From: Rhodonellum psychrophilum GCM71 = DSM 17998
GTDB taxonomy: Bacteria > Bacteroidota > Bacteroidia > Cytophagales > Cyclobacteriaceae
DNA length: 64,000 nucleotides
Direction of reading: 5' to 3'
Assembly (NCBI RefSeq): GCF_000381545.1
Contig: NZ_KB906683.1
Location: forward strand, 97,330-161,329
Positions 55,701 to 63,625 of this stretch are shown piece after piece; the first letter of the stretch is position 1, and every line of letters starts with the position of its first letter. Position numbers and translations under genes: made by a program. The notes below the pieces were generated by a model. It was given only the letters and a program-made list of their open reading frames with translations, was not told the DNA's origin and made no database searches.

Positions 55701-55866
55701 GGTTTCTGGAGGTCGTGATGATCTGGACCTGATTGTTGGTTATATCAGGAACAGCGCCTATTGGAATATGGCTCAGCGCGAAAAACCCAAAGAAAACCAA
55801 ACCCGCTGTTAACAACAGGACAATAAGTTTGTTTTCCACACTCCATTGAATGATCTTGTTTAGCAT
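52732..55866 (-). CDS. CzcA/CusA-family heavy-metal RND pump
   Basis: 1,044 residues with twelve transmembrane helices and two large periplasmic loops. The HME-RND signature is clear: YITYPVELEMSNLPGVKEIR, STGLGEIYQYIIDVEPE, IPTDPMSMEESDVIVTLKPP and the TM4 proton-relay motif DFGIIIDGAVIIVEF (two Asp and one Glu, the arrangement of Co/Zn/Cd-type CzcA). So the substrate is more likely Zn/Co/Cd or Ni than Cu/Ag, though this rests on one motif. It precedes the channel and adaptor genes and follows the YceI gene by 33 bp. Confidence 0.95.
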   Translation of the reverse strand: MLNKIIQWSVENKLIVLLLTAGLVFFGFFALSHIPIGAVPDITNNQVQIITTSRNLATEDVEKYITYPVELEMSNLPGVKEIRSISKFGLSVVTIVFDDNLGTYLPRQLIAEKIKSAEEKIPAGFGKPFMGPISTGLGEIYQYIIDVEPEFKDQYTLTELRTIQDWTVKRQLSGIPGVVEVNTWGGFLKQYEVAINPERLRALNLDLSTVFSALERNNSIAGGGYIEKTNETYFIRGEGMIQSLEDISKIVVDNRDGSPIYVGDIAKVGFGHANRFGAITANGEGEKVLGQIMMLKGADSNATIDLVKARLESIRESLPEGIIINGFLDRSELIGKTTFTIAENLIFGCLIVVFVVVLLLGNLRSGLVVASVIPLSLLFALGMMYIFKVDANLMSLGAIDFGIIIDGAVIIVEFISYKLSLNHREINALPLGQRKDRIDALTVEGSSKMMHSAIFGQIIIIIVFIPILTLSGVEGKMFRPMAQVFSFALLGTMILGLTYVPVISSLFVKPVDPNKKNISNRLIARINWFYEPSIKWALLHTKIVLGAAIGVLVISGWVFSRMGGEFIPTLDEGDFVIQPVLKTGTTLSQTISTTTRIEQILKKFPEVDQVVSRIGAAEIPTDPMSMEESDVIVTLKPPSEWVTVSSKDELADAFKEALSIIPGLDFEFTQPIEMRFNELITGVRADLAIKVFGEDLEVLNLKAKEIEAAIKGLEGAADVIVEKVAGLPQMKIKYDRNKIAKYGVNISQLNDLVTMGFSGKSAGMVFEGEKQFDLVVRFEEGFRKEIENIQQASVNLPDGTFLPLSEFAEIYLDKGPAKISRDNTRRRIVIGVNVRNRDLQSVVNDIQQIIQSNIILPEGYTIDYGGQFENLNLAKARLMVAVPVALVLIFTLLYFAFSSLRDALIIYTAIPFSAVGGILLLSIRGMPFSISAGVGFIALFGIAVLNGIVLIEHFKTLYSEGHHDLFKMIIKGTKERLRPVLLTASAAAMGFLPMAISTSAGAEVQRPLATVVVGGLISATFLTLIVLPVLYAMFFKTKEKNEDL

Positions 55867-55899
55867 TGAAAAATGATTTTACCTGATTATATTGGTTTT

Positions 55900-56442
55900 T
55901 TACTTTAAATCGAAAGACAAATGAAATTTCATTTTTAACTGATCATCTGTTTTGATCATCATAAAACTTGGACGTTCGACCATAAATTCCTCGAGTGATA
56001 CTGGAAATTCACCATCAACGCTTAGCTTTTTATTTTTTATTGTTTTGCTCGCCTCAAATGTCACAGGCTTTGCGATTCCATGGAAGATTAGATTACCATG
56101 AACAATCAATTCACCTTGGTGATCTGTGATTTCGGTACTGACGAACTGGACCTTAGGATATTTGATGGCTTCCAAAACTTCCAAGGCATGGGCATCACGG
56201 CTGGAATTTTGGCTGTCGAAATCTGCCACCCTTGCACTCACGGCGACTTTTTGAATCTTTCCTGTTGATTCATCATAAACGATAATACAATCCGGGACTG
56301 AATTGACCCCTGTCCAATCATGTAGAGAATGGTTAGCTGTGTAAGAAAGTGTGGATTCCTCTTTATTGGATTTCAGGTTAATATGGTCCTGCAAGGATAA
56401 AATCGCAGCAAATAAATAAGCAATCAGGAAGGCTGTTTTCAT
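55900..56442 (-). CDS. YceI-family periplasmic lipid-binding-like protein
   Basis: 180 residues with a signal peptide (MKTAFLIAYLFAAILSLQ). The YceI lipocalin-like barrel is recognised from LSYTANHSLHDWTGV, SRDAHALEVLEAIKYPKVQF and NLIFHGIAKPVTFEA. Such proteins bind isoprenoid or quinone-like molecules. It lies between the b561-like gene and the metal pump; with the Rieske gene it forms a small redox set in this cluster. Confidence 0.93.
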   Translation of the reverse strand: MKTAFLIAYLFAAILSLQDHINLKSNKEESTLSYTANHSLHDWTGVNSVPDCIIVYDESTGKIQKVAVSARVADFDSQNSSRDAHALEVLEAIKYPKVQFVSTEITDHQGELIVHGNLIFHGIAKPVTFEASKTIKNKKLSVDGEFPVSLEEFMVERPSFMMIKTDDQLKMKFHLSFDLK

Positions 56443-56515
56443 GGTTTTCTAATAAGAGAGTTTTTGAGAAATAATCAGTCGCTAGTTTTACCTGTCTTTA
56501 TTTGAATTTGGAAAC

Positions 56516-57142
56516 TCAAAAGGTCATGACAAACATGGCACCTGCAAAGGCTCCAAAGGCAGTAAATGCAGCTGCTCGGTGAACTGGAGCCCACTTGGGA
56601 TCTTCTGCTTTTCCTGCCAAGACATTGGTAGCGATCATGGCCGTCAGGTGAACAGAGGCTAATATTTTATGTGCCTTGATGGAATTGAGCCCTTTGAATT
56701 GCTTATGGATCAAGGGAGGTGGAGAAAAAAGAGACAATCCCGCATCGGTAAAGTATCCGATGTTGACGGCTCCCGCCAAACCTTCATGAAGGCCTTTCAT
56801 GTTTTCATGACCAGTATAGAGGCGCTGGCCCACAAAGCCTTGCGCGATCATCCCCACAAATGTGGCATAACCCAATACTTGATGGGAAATCAACATTGTT
56901 CTTCTGATCTTCAACTCTTTCACACGGTTGGCCTCTGTCAAAGGCATTATGCCTGTAACACGCAAAAGCCCTTTTTCACCCCAAAAAACCCGTTGGGTAA
57001 ACATCATTTTATCGGGCAACAATGGCATTTCAACATTTTCCGATGTCGCTTCGAGTGACATCAACAGGCTGTCCATGTCTTGCGCATTGGCTTTTGAAAC
57101 CAATCCAAAAATCACCACCCATAGAACTATAACCCTTTTCAT
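56516..57142 (-). CDS. b561-like membrane protein, predicted haem-binding
   Basis: 208 residues: signal peptide, a periplasmic stretch, then about four transmembrane helices each carrying a histidine near a membrane face (MLISHQVLGYATF, LHEGLAGAVNIGYF, IKAHKILASVHLTAMI, VHRAAAFTAFGAF). The layout resembles cytochrome b561-type di-haem proteins, so electron transfer across the membrane is plausible. It starts within a 4-bp overlap with the Rieske gene and precedes the YceI gene. The haem assignment is a prediction from histidine spacing, not a family match I can confirm. Confidence 0.7.
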   Translation of the reverse strand: MKRVIVLWVVIFGLVSKANAQDMDSLLMSLEATSENVEMPLLPDKMMFTQRVFWGEKGLLRVTGIMPLTEANRVKELKIRRTMLISHQVLGYATFVGMIAQGFVGQRLYTGHENMKGLHEGLAGAVNIGYFTDAGLSLFSPPPLIHKQFKGLNSIKAHKILASVHLTAMIATNVLAGKAEDPKWAPVHRAAAFTAFGAFAGAMFVMTF

Positions 57143-57561
57143 AGAGAGGTAGAGAAAACCCTTAGGGTAGATCCCGAAAGTGCGGTATGGTAAACAGTCA
57201 GGTTTTTGCTCCCTTTGGCGTTTAAACCTCCTCCATTTACATCAAATCTAGCGTCGTGTGCAGTACAGTGGAAATTATTCCCTGCCTTATCATACACCAC
57301 TTTCTTTTGCTGTTCATGGCTGCAAATCACAGTGGCTGCCACATATTCTCCTTGCACTGTCCTTGCCACAAGCACGTTACTGATAACCATAAAGCCACCT
57401 TTGCTCTGTAGGTTTGGTGATTGGTTGAGGTCCAGAGTAAAATCCACTGGGACTCCCGAAGGATCTGGTTCGGCTCCGCCCATACAGCTGCCCAAACATG
57501 TGACGGCCAAAGCAACTCCTGCCCCAGCGCCTAATCTTGAAAGGAATAATCTTCTGTCCAT
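57139..57561 (-). CDS. Rieske 2Fe-2S protein, exported
   Basis: 140 residues. An N-terminal twin-arginine-like signal (MDRRLFLSRLGAGAGVALAV) runs into a lipobox-like LGSC. The cluster ligands are complete: C80 and H82 (CSH) and C99 and H102 (CTAH). It therefore carries a 2Fe-2S centre in the periplasm, probably membrane-tethered. It overlaps the b561-like gene by 4 bp and probably exchanges electrons with it. No bc1 partners are present, so this is not a respiratory complex III subunit. Confidence 0.93.
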   Translation of the reverse strand: MDRRLFLSRLGAGAGVALAVTCLGSCMGGAEPDPSGVPVDFTLDLNQSPNLQSKGGFMVISNVLVARTVQGEYVAATVICSHEQQKKVVYDKAGNNFHCTAHDARFDVNGGGLNAKGSKNLTVYHTALSGSTLRVFSTSL

Positions 57562-57652
57562 AACCTAGATTCATTTGTTGAATCAAATCTATTGACACTT
57601 TCCATCAGGAATTCTTAGGGACTTCTTAAGATTGACTTAAATAAAAAAATGA

Positions 57653-59023
57653 TCAAAAAATTAGTTTGAATACAGTTCCGTGGTCTTTTATACTCTGGAC
57701 TTGAATCTCAATCTTCAGTTCTTGACAGAGTTTTCTGACGATCGCCAAACCAAGTCCAGTCCCAGGAATGGCTTGTTCCACCATGGATTTTTCCCGGAAG
57801 AAAGGGTCAAAAACCTTGTCAATATTGGACGCCTCTATTCCCTGTCCTTTGTCTGAAACAGTTAAAAATGGAGCTGAATTGTCCATTCCAATGGCTATGG
57901 TTATGGATTGGAAAGCATCTGAATATTTTAAGGCATTTTGGATCAGATTGGTGATGACCATTTCAAGTGATTTTTCACTGGAATGGACAAAAACGTCTTG
58001 GCCGGTTAGATTCTCAATGATCAGTCTTTGATTTCCTTTGTATCCCAGCTGGTTTTTGATCTCCTCCACAAAGGACGTCAACTCGATTTCTTCTTGATTG
58101 GTGCTGGCAATTTTCTCTGCCCGCGCCAGTGCGAGCAATTGATCGAGCATGATGGTCATTTTGTCAATGGATTGAAGACCCGTTCGAATTTTTGAAACAT
58201 ATTCTTCTTCTGTCCTGGGTTTTCTGATGGTTACTTCCAGCGTTCCCCTCAAAACTGCCAGCGGCGTCCTCAATTCATGGGAAGCATCTGAGGTGAACTG
58301 CTTTTCCCTTGAGATTGCCTGTTCCAATCTGGCCAGGAGACTGTTAATAGAAAGGGCAAGTTGGCCAATTTCATCGCGCACTACCGGCTGAGGAATCCTT
58401 TCATTCAAGTTGTTTTGGGTGATCTGATTCGCCTTGCCAATAATCTCCTTAATGGGTTGTATACTCTTTGCTGCCAGGTATTTCATCGCGAAATACAAGG
58501 AAAATAGAATCAATGGATAAAGGAAAAAAAGAATATTCCGTAGGTTGGTCAAAAGTCTCCTGGCATCCTCAAAGGAAGTGGCCACTAAAAGATACCCCTC
58601 CAGTTTACCCTTATTATTGAGAGGAATCTGCATCTGACGTACCTCTTGATCACCCAATCGCAGGTTTAATCCCCCTCCTCTAAAAATGCCTTCGCTGTGG
58701 AAAAGGAGATGGTTGTCCTTCAAATTAGGAGACCGATCCATTGACTCTCCAACCAAACTGACGATTTCAACAAAAATTGGATTAAACTGGATTTCTTGGT
58801 GTTCCCTTTCCGCCCATTCGTTTTTATGGGAGAAGCGGATTTTATCATCTGCTAAAAAAATCTGGGCGGAATGTTCATCAGATTCTTGCCTCAGCTCATT
58901 GTCGATATTCTGAACCACAGTCCAGTTTACGACAAAATAAATAAGGCCAAAAACGATCAAGACGATCAAAGCCGTAACTGAAGTCAATCTCCAGGCAATC
59001 CGTTTTGTGTACGACAGTTTCAT
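57653..59023 (-). CDS. Envelope/metal stress sensor histidine kinase (CusS-like)
   Basis: 456 residues: transmembrane helix (ALIVLIVFGLIYFVVNW, about 18-35), periplasmic sensor (about 36-165), second helix (ILFFLYPLILFSLYFAM), HAMP (AAKSIQPIKEIIGKANQITQ), HisKA with H249 (ASHELRTPLAVL) and HATPase (NLIQNALKY, DKGQGIEASN, GTGLGLAI). The architecture is that of CusS/CopS-type kinases, which sense periplasmic metal and drive CzcCBA-like pumps. It starts in a 4-bp overlap with its regulator gene. Because that regulator is frameshifted, the pathway may be broken in this strain. Confidence 0.93.
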   Translation of the reverse strand: MKLSYTKRIAWRLTSVTALIVLIVFGLIYFVVNWTVVQNIDNELRQESDEHSAQIFLADDKIRFSHKNEWAEREHQEIQFNPIFVEIVSLVGESMDRSPNLKDNHLLFHSEGIFRGGGLNLRLGDQEVRQMQIPLNNKGKLEGYLLVATSFEDARRLLTNLRNILFFLYPLILFSLYFAMKYLAAKSIQPIKEIIGKANQITQNNLNERIPQPVVRDEIGQLALSINSLLARLEQAISREKQFTSDASHELRTPLAVLRGTLEVTIRKPRTEEEYVSKIRTGLQSIDKMTIMLDQLLALARAEKIASTNQEEIELTSFVEEIKNQLGYKGNQRLIIENLTGQDVFVHSSEKSLEMVITNLIQNALKYSDAFQSITIAIGMDNSAPFLTVSDKGQGIEASNIDKVFDPFFREKSMVEQAIPGTGLGLAIVRKLCQELKIEIQVQSIKDHGTVFKLIF

Positions 59024-59683
59024 AACTCCTTGGCCAAATACCCTACTCCTCTGACGGTCTGGATATAATCCTCTTCTTTGTGTAGACCCAGTTTTTTTCG
59101 CAAGGAATTGATGAACACGTCAATCACTCCTGTATTGTACTCAAAATGGATATCCCAGACGCTTTCGATGATCCGAGTTCTCCTGCATACCTTTGTTTCT
59201 GATCAAATATTCCAAAAGGGCAAATTCCTTCTGAGTCAAAAGGATTTCCTGATCTCCCTTGAAAACTTGATGCTTATCCGTGTGCAAGGTGATCGGCCCC
59301 AATGAAAATTTCTCATGCTCAACAGACTTCCCTCTTAATTGGACACGAATCCTTACCAACAATTCTTCGAAGTGAAAAGGCTTTTTGATATAGTCATTTG
59401 CTCCGGACTGCAGTCCAAATACCGTTTCATCCACGGTATCTTTGGCTGTCAGAAAAATGATAGGCGTCAAAGGGAATTCTTTTCTGAACTGGCGTGTGAT
59501 TTCTATACCACTCATTCCCGGGAGCATCCAATCCAGCAACAACAGGTCATAGCTTCCAGACAATGCCATTTCAAGCCCTTTTTTGCCATTTTCCTCTATA
59601 TCCACAGCAAATGCCTCCTCTTCCAATCCCTGTTTCAGGAAATTAGAAATCCCGGGTTCATCTTCTACCACCAAAATCCTCAT
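59020..59683 (-). pseudogene. OmpR-family response regulator, frameshifted in the DNA-binding domain
   Basis: The receiver is intact (acidic residues in ILVVEDEPG, D51 in LLLLDWMLPGMSG, lysine in YIKKPFHF) and the winged helix begins normally (LTQKEFALLEYLIRNKG), then the frame runs to a stop at 59141. In another frame the expected end continues: CRRTRIIESVWDIHFEYNTG, VIDVFINSLRKKLGLHKEED, YIQTVRGVGYLAKEL, with a TGA that overlaps the kinase ATG. The break is at about 59185-59191. An original GGTATGGTATGC would read NKGMVCRRTRII, fitting the family, so loss of one 5-bp repeat unit is the simplest cause. Either a real mutation or an assembly error. Confidence 0.88.
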
Positions 59684-59714
59684 AGAATCGCTAAGTTAAA
59701 TTGTATCATTTTAT

Positions 59715-61970
59715 TCAATCGAAATACAATACCCATCCATCCACCTCTTTGTTGTTATTAAAAGTACGGATAGCTTTCAGAAGTTTCTCCGAATTCATCT
59801 TATTCTTTTTCACCAACAAGACCGATTTTTCCGGTCGTTTCTCTAACAGCCAATTGGGATTTTCTTTCAGGTTGATTAAGGTATTTTTCCAATTCGTATT
59901 TTTCTCGAATTGCGTTTCCCTATTGAGCCCCTCATCACCATCAAATAGGGAAATGACATTCTTACTGGTTGAAAAGGAAATAGACGGAAGCCTTTTGTCA
60001 TAAACCAGTATATTTTCACAACCCTTGATTTCTTCTTGGATAAAAGCAGCAACGTTTTTCTGATCGTTGACAGTTCCTGCATTGTGAGCAAAAAAATAAG
60101 TGAAGGCCACGGTAATCCCCATAATAAACAAATATGCCATAAAGATGGGCTTGTCTCGGATTTTCATGGGAATCACGCTGAAAGACAATACAATGGAAGC
60201 AATGATCACCAGGATAAAATAGAGTTGGGATCCAAGGACAATATTCGGATCCAAAAGAGGGCTAATGGCCAAACCCAATAAAATCAAACAGTGAAAACAG
60301 AACTGCACGCGATCCCATTTCCGCTGGACCCTTTCATCCAAATCAGACCATACTGCCACGGCAAGGAGGGCGATGGCCGGAAAAATGGGTAAAATGTATA
60401 GGATCAGTTTGGATTGGCTCAATGAAAAGAAAATGAGCGGGACAATGATCCATACCATAAACAATACTTCCTTTTTATAAGGAGTCTGCCATAGCAATCT
60501 GGTTTTTGAAAAGACGATCAATATCCAAGGGAAAGTTGCCCCCAATAACACCGCCCCATAAAACCAGAAGGGTTGGCTTCTGCTGAAAGTATTGGTGGCA
60601 AATCGTTCGATGGTATGCTTAAAAAGAAAATAATCCAAAAACTGGCTGTCTTCGAAATAAAGCCATAAATACCAACTTAGACCAACGGTTGCTAACAAAA
60701 CCAGGCCTATCAAATGTATGGATACTGATCCGGTTTTGATCTTTAGAAAAACCCTTTGGTAAACAATCAGTACAATCGGCACGATCAGCACCACTGGCCC
60801 CTTGGTTAGGAATCCCAAGCCCAACATGAGGTAAAACAAGAGCAATTGATAATTCTTGTTTTCTTTTTGAAACCACAACCAAAAAAACACCGAAGCCAAA
60901 GAAAACGTAGCCAAATAAGCGTCAGTAGTCAAGCCTCTTGAAGCGATGATCACTACAGGGAAAGAAGTATAAAGCATAGCAGAAAGGAATGCCTTGTGTG
61001 TATTGTCAAAGACCAATTGACCGATTCTGTAAATCAAGAAAACCTGAAAAAGCACCGCTATCTGGAGGAAAAATCTGGCAGAAAATGCTGAAATTCCAAA
61101 AATCTTATAAGCTGCTGCAGTGAGCCAATAGGTCATCGGCGGTTTATGGTAATGATGGATTCCCATCAAAGTAGGATGCAGATAATCTCCTGAGACTGTC
61201 ATTTCCTTGGCAATTTGGGCATAGCGGGCTTCACTGGTTTCGGTGACAGACCAAATTCCCAAATTGAAGAAAAGGATCAGTGCGGTCAATATCAGCAGCA
61301 CCGGAAGACGATAAAGTTTGAATCGCTCCAACAATGGCCTCAAATCCTTTTTGTTGGCTTTTTGATGTAGAAATAAATTTCGGGAATATACGATCAAGCC
61401 AAAACCCTGTCCAATAAACAGGACCGCGTCTTTTCTGAATACCGCATACACAATAATGAACAAGGCGCCTACGGCACTGATGTACCAAAACGACAGCGGA
61501 AATGCCGATTCTTGCATTTTCTCGGAATAAAGCCATTGCACCACAAATCGTGAGGTAAATATCACTTGACCAAAAGTCCCCCATGTGAGCAAAACTCCAT
61601 TGATCTCTGGATTGTGGATAAACCTGGCCCAATCGTACTCCAATCCAAATACCAAAAATAAAACGATGAATCCGGGCAGGTAAAAGGCCAATCGCCTAAG
61701 CAAAAAAGGGAACTGCTCCCATTGCCCTTTTATCTGAAGATTTCGGATGTAAATCAAATAACCAATCAATTGTCCGCCCACGATGACAATGTCATTTCTC
61801 AGAAAGCCATATAAAATAAGAAGCAAGGAAGCCAGAAAGCTCAGCTGCCAAAACAAGGTTGGGGAAACCACTTTGTTCGCTTTTTCGGATTGAAAGAGTT
61901 GGATGATAAATCTTGCCGAAAACAGGCCTTGAGCAACAAAGCCCAATCCCAAAATTGAAAAATCATGCAT
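59715..61970 (-). CDS. LAB_N-LAB_N-ArnT fusion, lipid A glycosyltransferase
   Basis: 751 residues, almost all membrane. Residues about 1-85 and 125-205 are two copies of the lipid-A-disaccharide-synthase N-terminal (LAB_N) three-helix domain (FVAQGLFSARFIIQLFQSEK and FGQVIFTSRFVVQWLYSEKM, each followed by an 'FRxDxVxxxGQ' segment). From about 215 it is an ArnT/GT83-type transferase: SVTETSEARYAQIAKEM and HYHKPPMTYWLTAAAYKIFG, with many helices and a small periplasmic C-terminal domain. ArnT moves a sugar from undecaprenyl phosphate to lipid A. In other bacteria LAB_N and ArnT are commonly separate neighbours of an ArnC-like gene; here they are fused. It overlaps the ArnC-like gene by 8 bp. 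Confidence 0.92.
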   Translation of the reverse strand: MHDFSILGLGFVAQGLFSARFIIQLFQSEKANKVVSPTLFWQLSFLASLLLILYGFLRNDIVIVGGQLIGYLIYIRNLQIKGQWEQFPFLLRRLAFYLPGFIVLFLVFGLEYDWARFIHNPEINGVLLTWGTFGQVIFTSRFVVQWLYSEKMQESAFPLSFWYISAVGALFIIVYAVFRKDAVLFIGQGFGLIVYSRNLFLHQKANKKDLRPLLERFKLYRLPVLLILTALILFFNLGIWSVTETSEARYAQIAKEMTVSGDYLHPTLMGIHHYHKPPMTYWLTAAAYKIFGISAFSARFFLQIAVLFQVFLIYRIGQLVFDNTHKAFLSAMLYTSFPVVIIASRGLTTDAYLATFSLASVFFWLWFQKENKNYQLLLFYLMLGLGFLTKGPVVLIVPIVLIVYQRVFLKIKTGSVSIHLIGLVLLATVGLSWYLWLYFEDSQFLDYFLFKHTIERFATNTFSRSQPFWFYGAVLLGATFPWILIVFSKTRLLWQTPYKKEVLFMVWIIVPLIFFSLSQSKLILYILPIFPAIALLAVAVWSDLDERVQRKWDRVQFCFHCLILLGLAISPLLDPNIVLGSQLYFILVIIASIVLSFSVIPMKIRDKPIFMAYLFIMGITVAFTYFFAHNAGTVNDQKNVAAFIQEEIKGCENILVYDKRLPSISFSTSKNVISLFDGDEGLNRETQFEKNTNWKNTLINLKENPNWLLEKRPEKSVLLVKKNKMNSEKLLKAIRTFNNNKEVDGWVLYFD

Positions 61971-62700
61971 GGGTCTCCAAAATTTTATTTCGGGAAGATT
62001 CCTTAATCTGGTATTCGATTCTCCTTTTCTTCATCCAAAAAACCAGTAGACTGTCCAGAAACGGATGAAACAGTCTGTTCCTCAAATTAAATTTTGAGAT
62101 GCCCTCTGTTCTAGGAAAATGGTTGACGGGAATTTCCTTTACCCGACCTCCATGGATTTGGGTCAAAGCAGGGAGAAATCTGTGCATGCCCTTATAAAAA
62201 GGGAGTTTTTGGGCAAAACCCCTTTTAAATATTTTCAACGGGCATCCTGAATCCCGAATTCCATCACTCAAAAGGGAATCCCTGAACCAATTGGCAAAGG
62301 ATGATGATATTATTTTCAAACCACTGTCTTTTCTGTTTTCCCGAAATCCCGTCACCAATTCAAAATCATCAATAAAGGGTTCAAATTTCAAAAAATCCAA
62401 AGGGCTGGTTTGGAGATCCCCGTCCATATACCCTACCCATTCGGTTTGAACATAATCAATTCCCACCTTAATCGCGGCGCTCAAACCACTGTTTTTGGTA
62501 AGAGAGATATATTCATATCCTCCCTCTTGAGCACAAATTTTTTTGATCAACCCTAAACTGCCATCCAATGAACCATCGTTTACAAAAACAACAGAAACAG
62601 CACATTGAGAAGATAAAATATACCTGTCTATTTCAGATTTAATATTTTCAATATTCCCCTCTTCATTGTATACAGGTATGATAATGGTGATGCGTTTCAT
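61963..62700 (-). CDS. GT2 undecaprenyl-phosphate glycosyltransferase (ArnC/DPM1-like)
   Basis: 245 residues. GT2 motifs: IIIPVYNEEGNIENI, VVFVNDGSLDGS, NSGLSAAIKVGIDYV, YMDGDLQTSP and GFRENRKDSG. It lacks the C-terminal transmembrane helices of ArnC and so resembles soluble DPM1-type enzymes with a basic C-terminus (WMKKRRIEYQIK). It should charge undecaprenyl phosphate with a sugar for the ArnT-type partner encoded 8 bp inside its 3' end. First gene of the minus-strand cluster. Confidence 0.93.
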   Translation of the reverse strand: MKRITIIIPVYNEEGNIENIKSEIDRYILSSQCAVSVVFVNDGSLDGSLGLIKKICAQEGGYEYISLTKNSGLSAAIKVGIDYVQTEWVGYMDGDLQTSPLDFLKFEPFIDDFELVTGFRENRKDSGLKIISSSFANWFRDSLLSDGIRDSGCPLKIFKRGFAQKLPFYKGMHRFLPALTQIHGGRVKEIPVNHFPRTEGISKFNLRNRLFHPFLDSLLVFWMKKRRIEYQIKESSRNKILETHA

Positions 62701-63625
62701 TGGAATCCAGAAAAAGTGAACCTAAAATTAAAACCCTACGGTTTCAAACAATCTTAAAAGAATCTTAATATTTGCTTAAAATTCTACCAACATTCAAAGA
62801 ATCCCTCAAAAAACTAGGGAACCCACCCAAAAAACTAAGCCTTTCAACTCTCATTTCTGTGAATAATGAGAAACCAAGCACTGAGCAAACCGATTAAATT
62901 TTCGTCTTGTATTTCTTAAACACATAGGGTGTTTTTTTAACCATTTATTTTTAAAAAAACATAAAATTATAAATAATAGGTTAAAAAAATAAGCATAAAA
63001 AAAGGAGTCTCTGTAAAAGACTCCTTTATTGGGTTTAATTGTAACTGACTACAGCCATATAAACTTTGGTATTTTTAAAACTTATAAATAAATTTCGCTA
63101 CCATTATTTCCTAAACATAGCAAAAACATATTAAAACCCCATAATAACCATTGAAAATTTTTTCAGCTATTTTAAATAACAAGGAATAGTACGGCTAGTT
63201 GACTACTTGGTAGTAGATCTTCTACCTCATCGCAAACTTATGTTTGAAGGCTCTTTTAGAACTTGTGAATTATTTAACCTGACGATACAGTTTACCTTAT
63301 GGATCTAAAATTACCATTCTTAAAATTATATTTTTAGATCTTTAACCTTTGTGTTTTTGTTTTAAAGGAGGCATCCACATCCTATTCCAATTATCCTTAA
63401 GAATTAGTTTTACACTAACAAGCCCATTTCAATCATTTGATCTATATCCAGGTATTTCAAATTTTCGATTATGAATCCCATAAATCAAAGATGGCTTAAG
63501 AGAACAGGCTGCTCTATCGGTTATAGATTTTAACTATCAAAAAAATCAATCCATTGAGACCTGGATCACATTCCATTCTCTTCAGACAAGCTAAATTTGA
63601 AGTATCAAGTTTAAAAAAAACAATC
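62701..63625. other. Long intergenic region between divergent genes
   Basis: About 925 bp without a recognisable gene. It must hold the promoters of the ArnC-type cluster and of the peroxiredoxin gene. It contains one terminator-like hairpin (see next entry), an imperfect palindrome around AGATCT at about 63210-63227 (GGTAGTAGATCTTCTACC), and long A/T runs at 62935-63000. Confidence 0.6.
62993..63030 (-). terminator. Orphan terminator, possible leader attenuator or small RNA end
   Basis: AAAGGAGTCT (63001-63010) pairs with AGACTCCTTT (63018-63027). On the minus strand the hairpin is followed by TTTTTTT, so it terminates minus-strand transcripts, yet no minus-strand gene lies upstream of it. 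It sits 300 bp before the ArnC-like start. It may end a small RNA or attenuate the downstream cluster. Confidence 0.65.

Noticed and set aside
59078..59305. Plus-strand frames opposite the response regulator
   Set aside because: They are shadows of the minus-strand receiver and winged-helix coding sequence, including its shifted frame.
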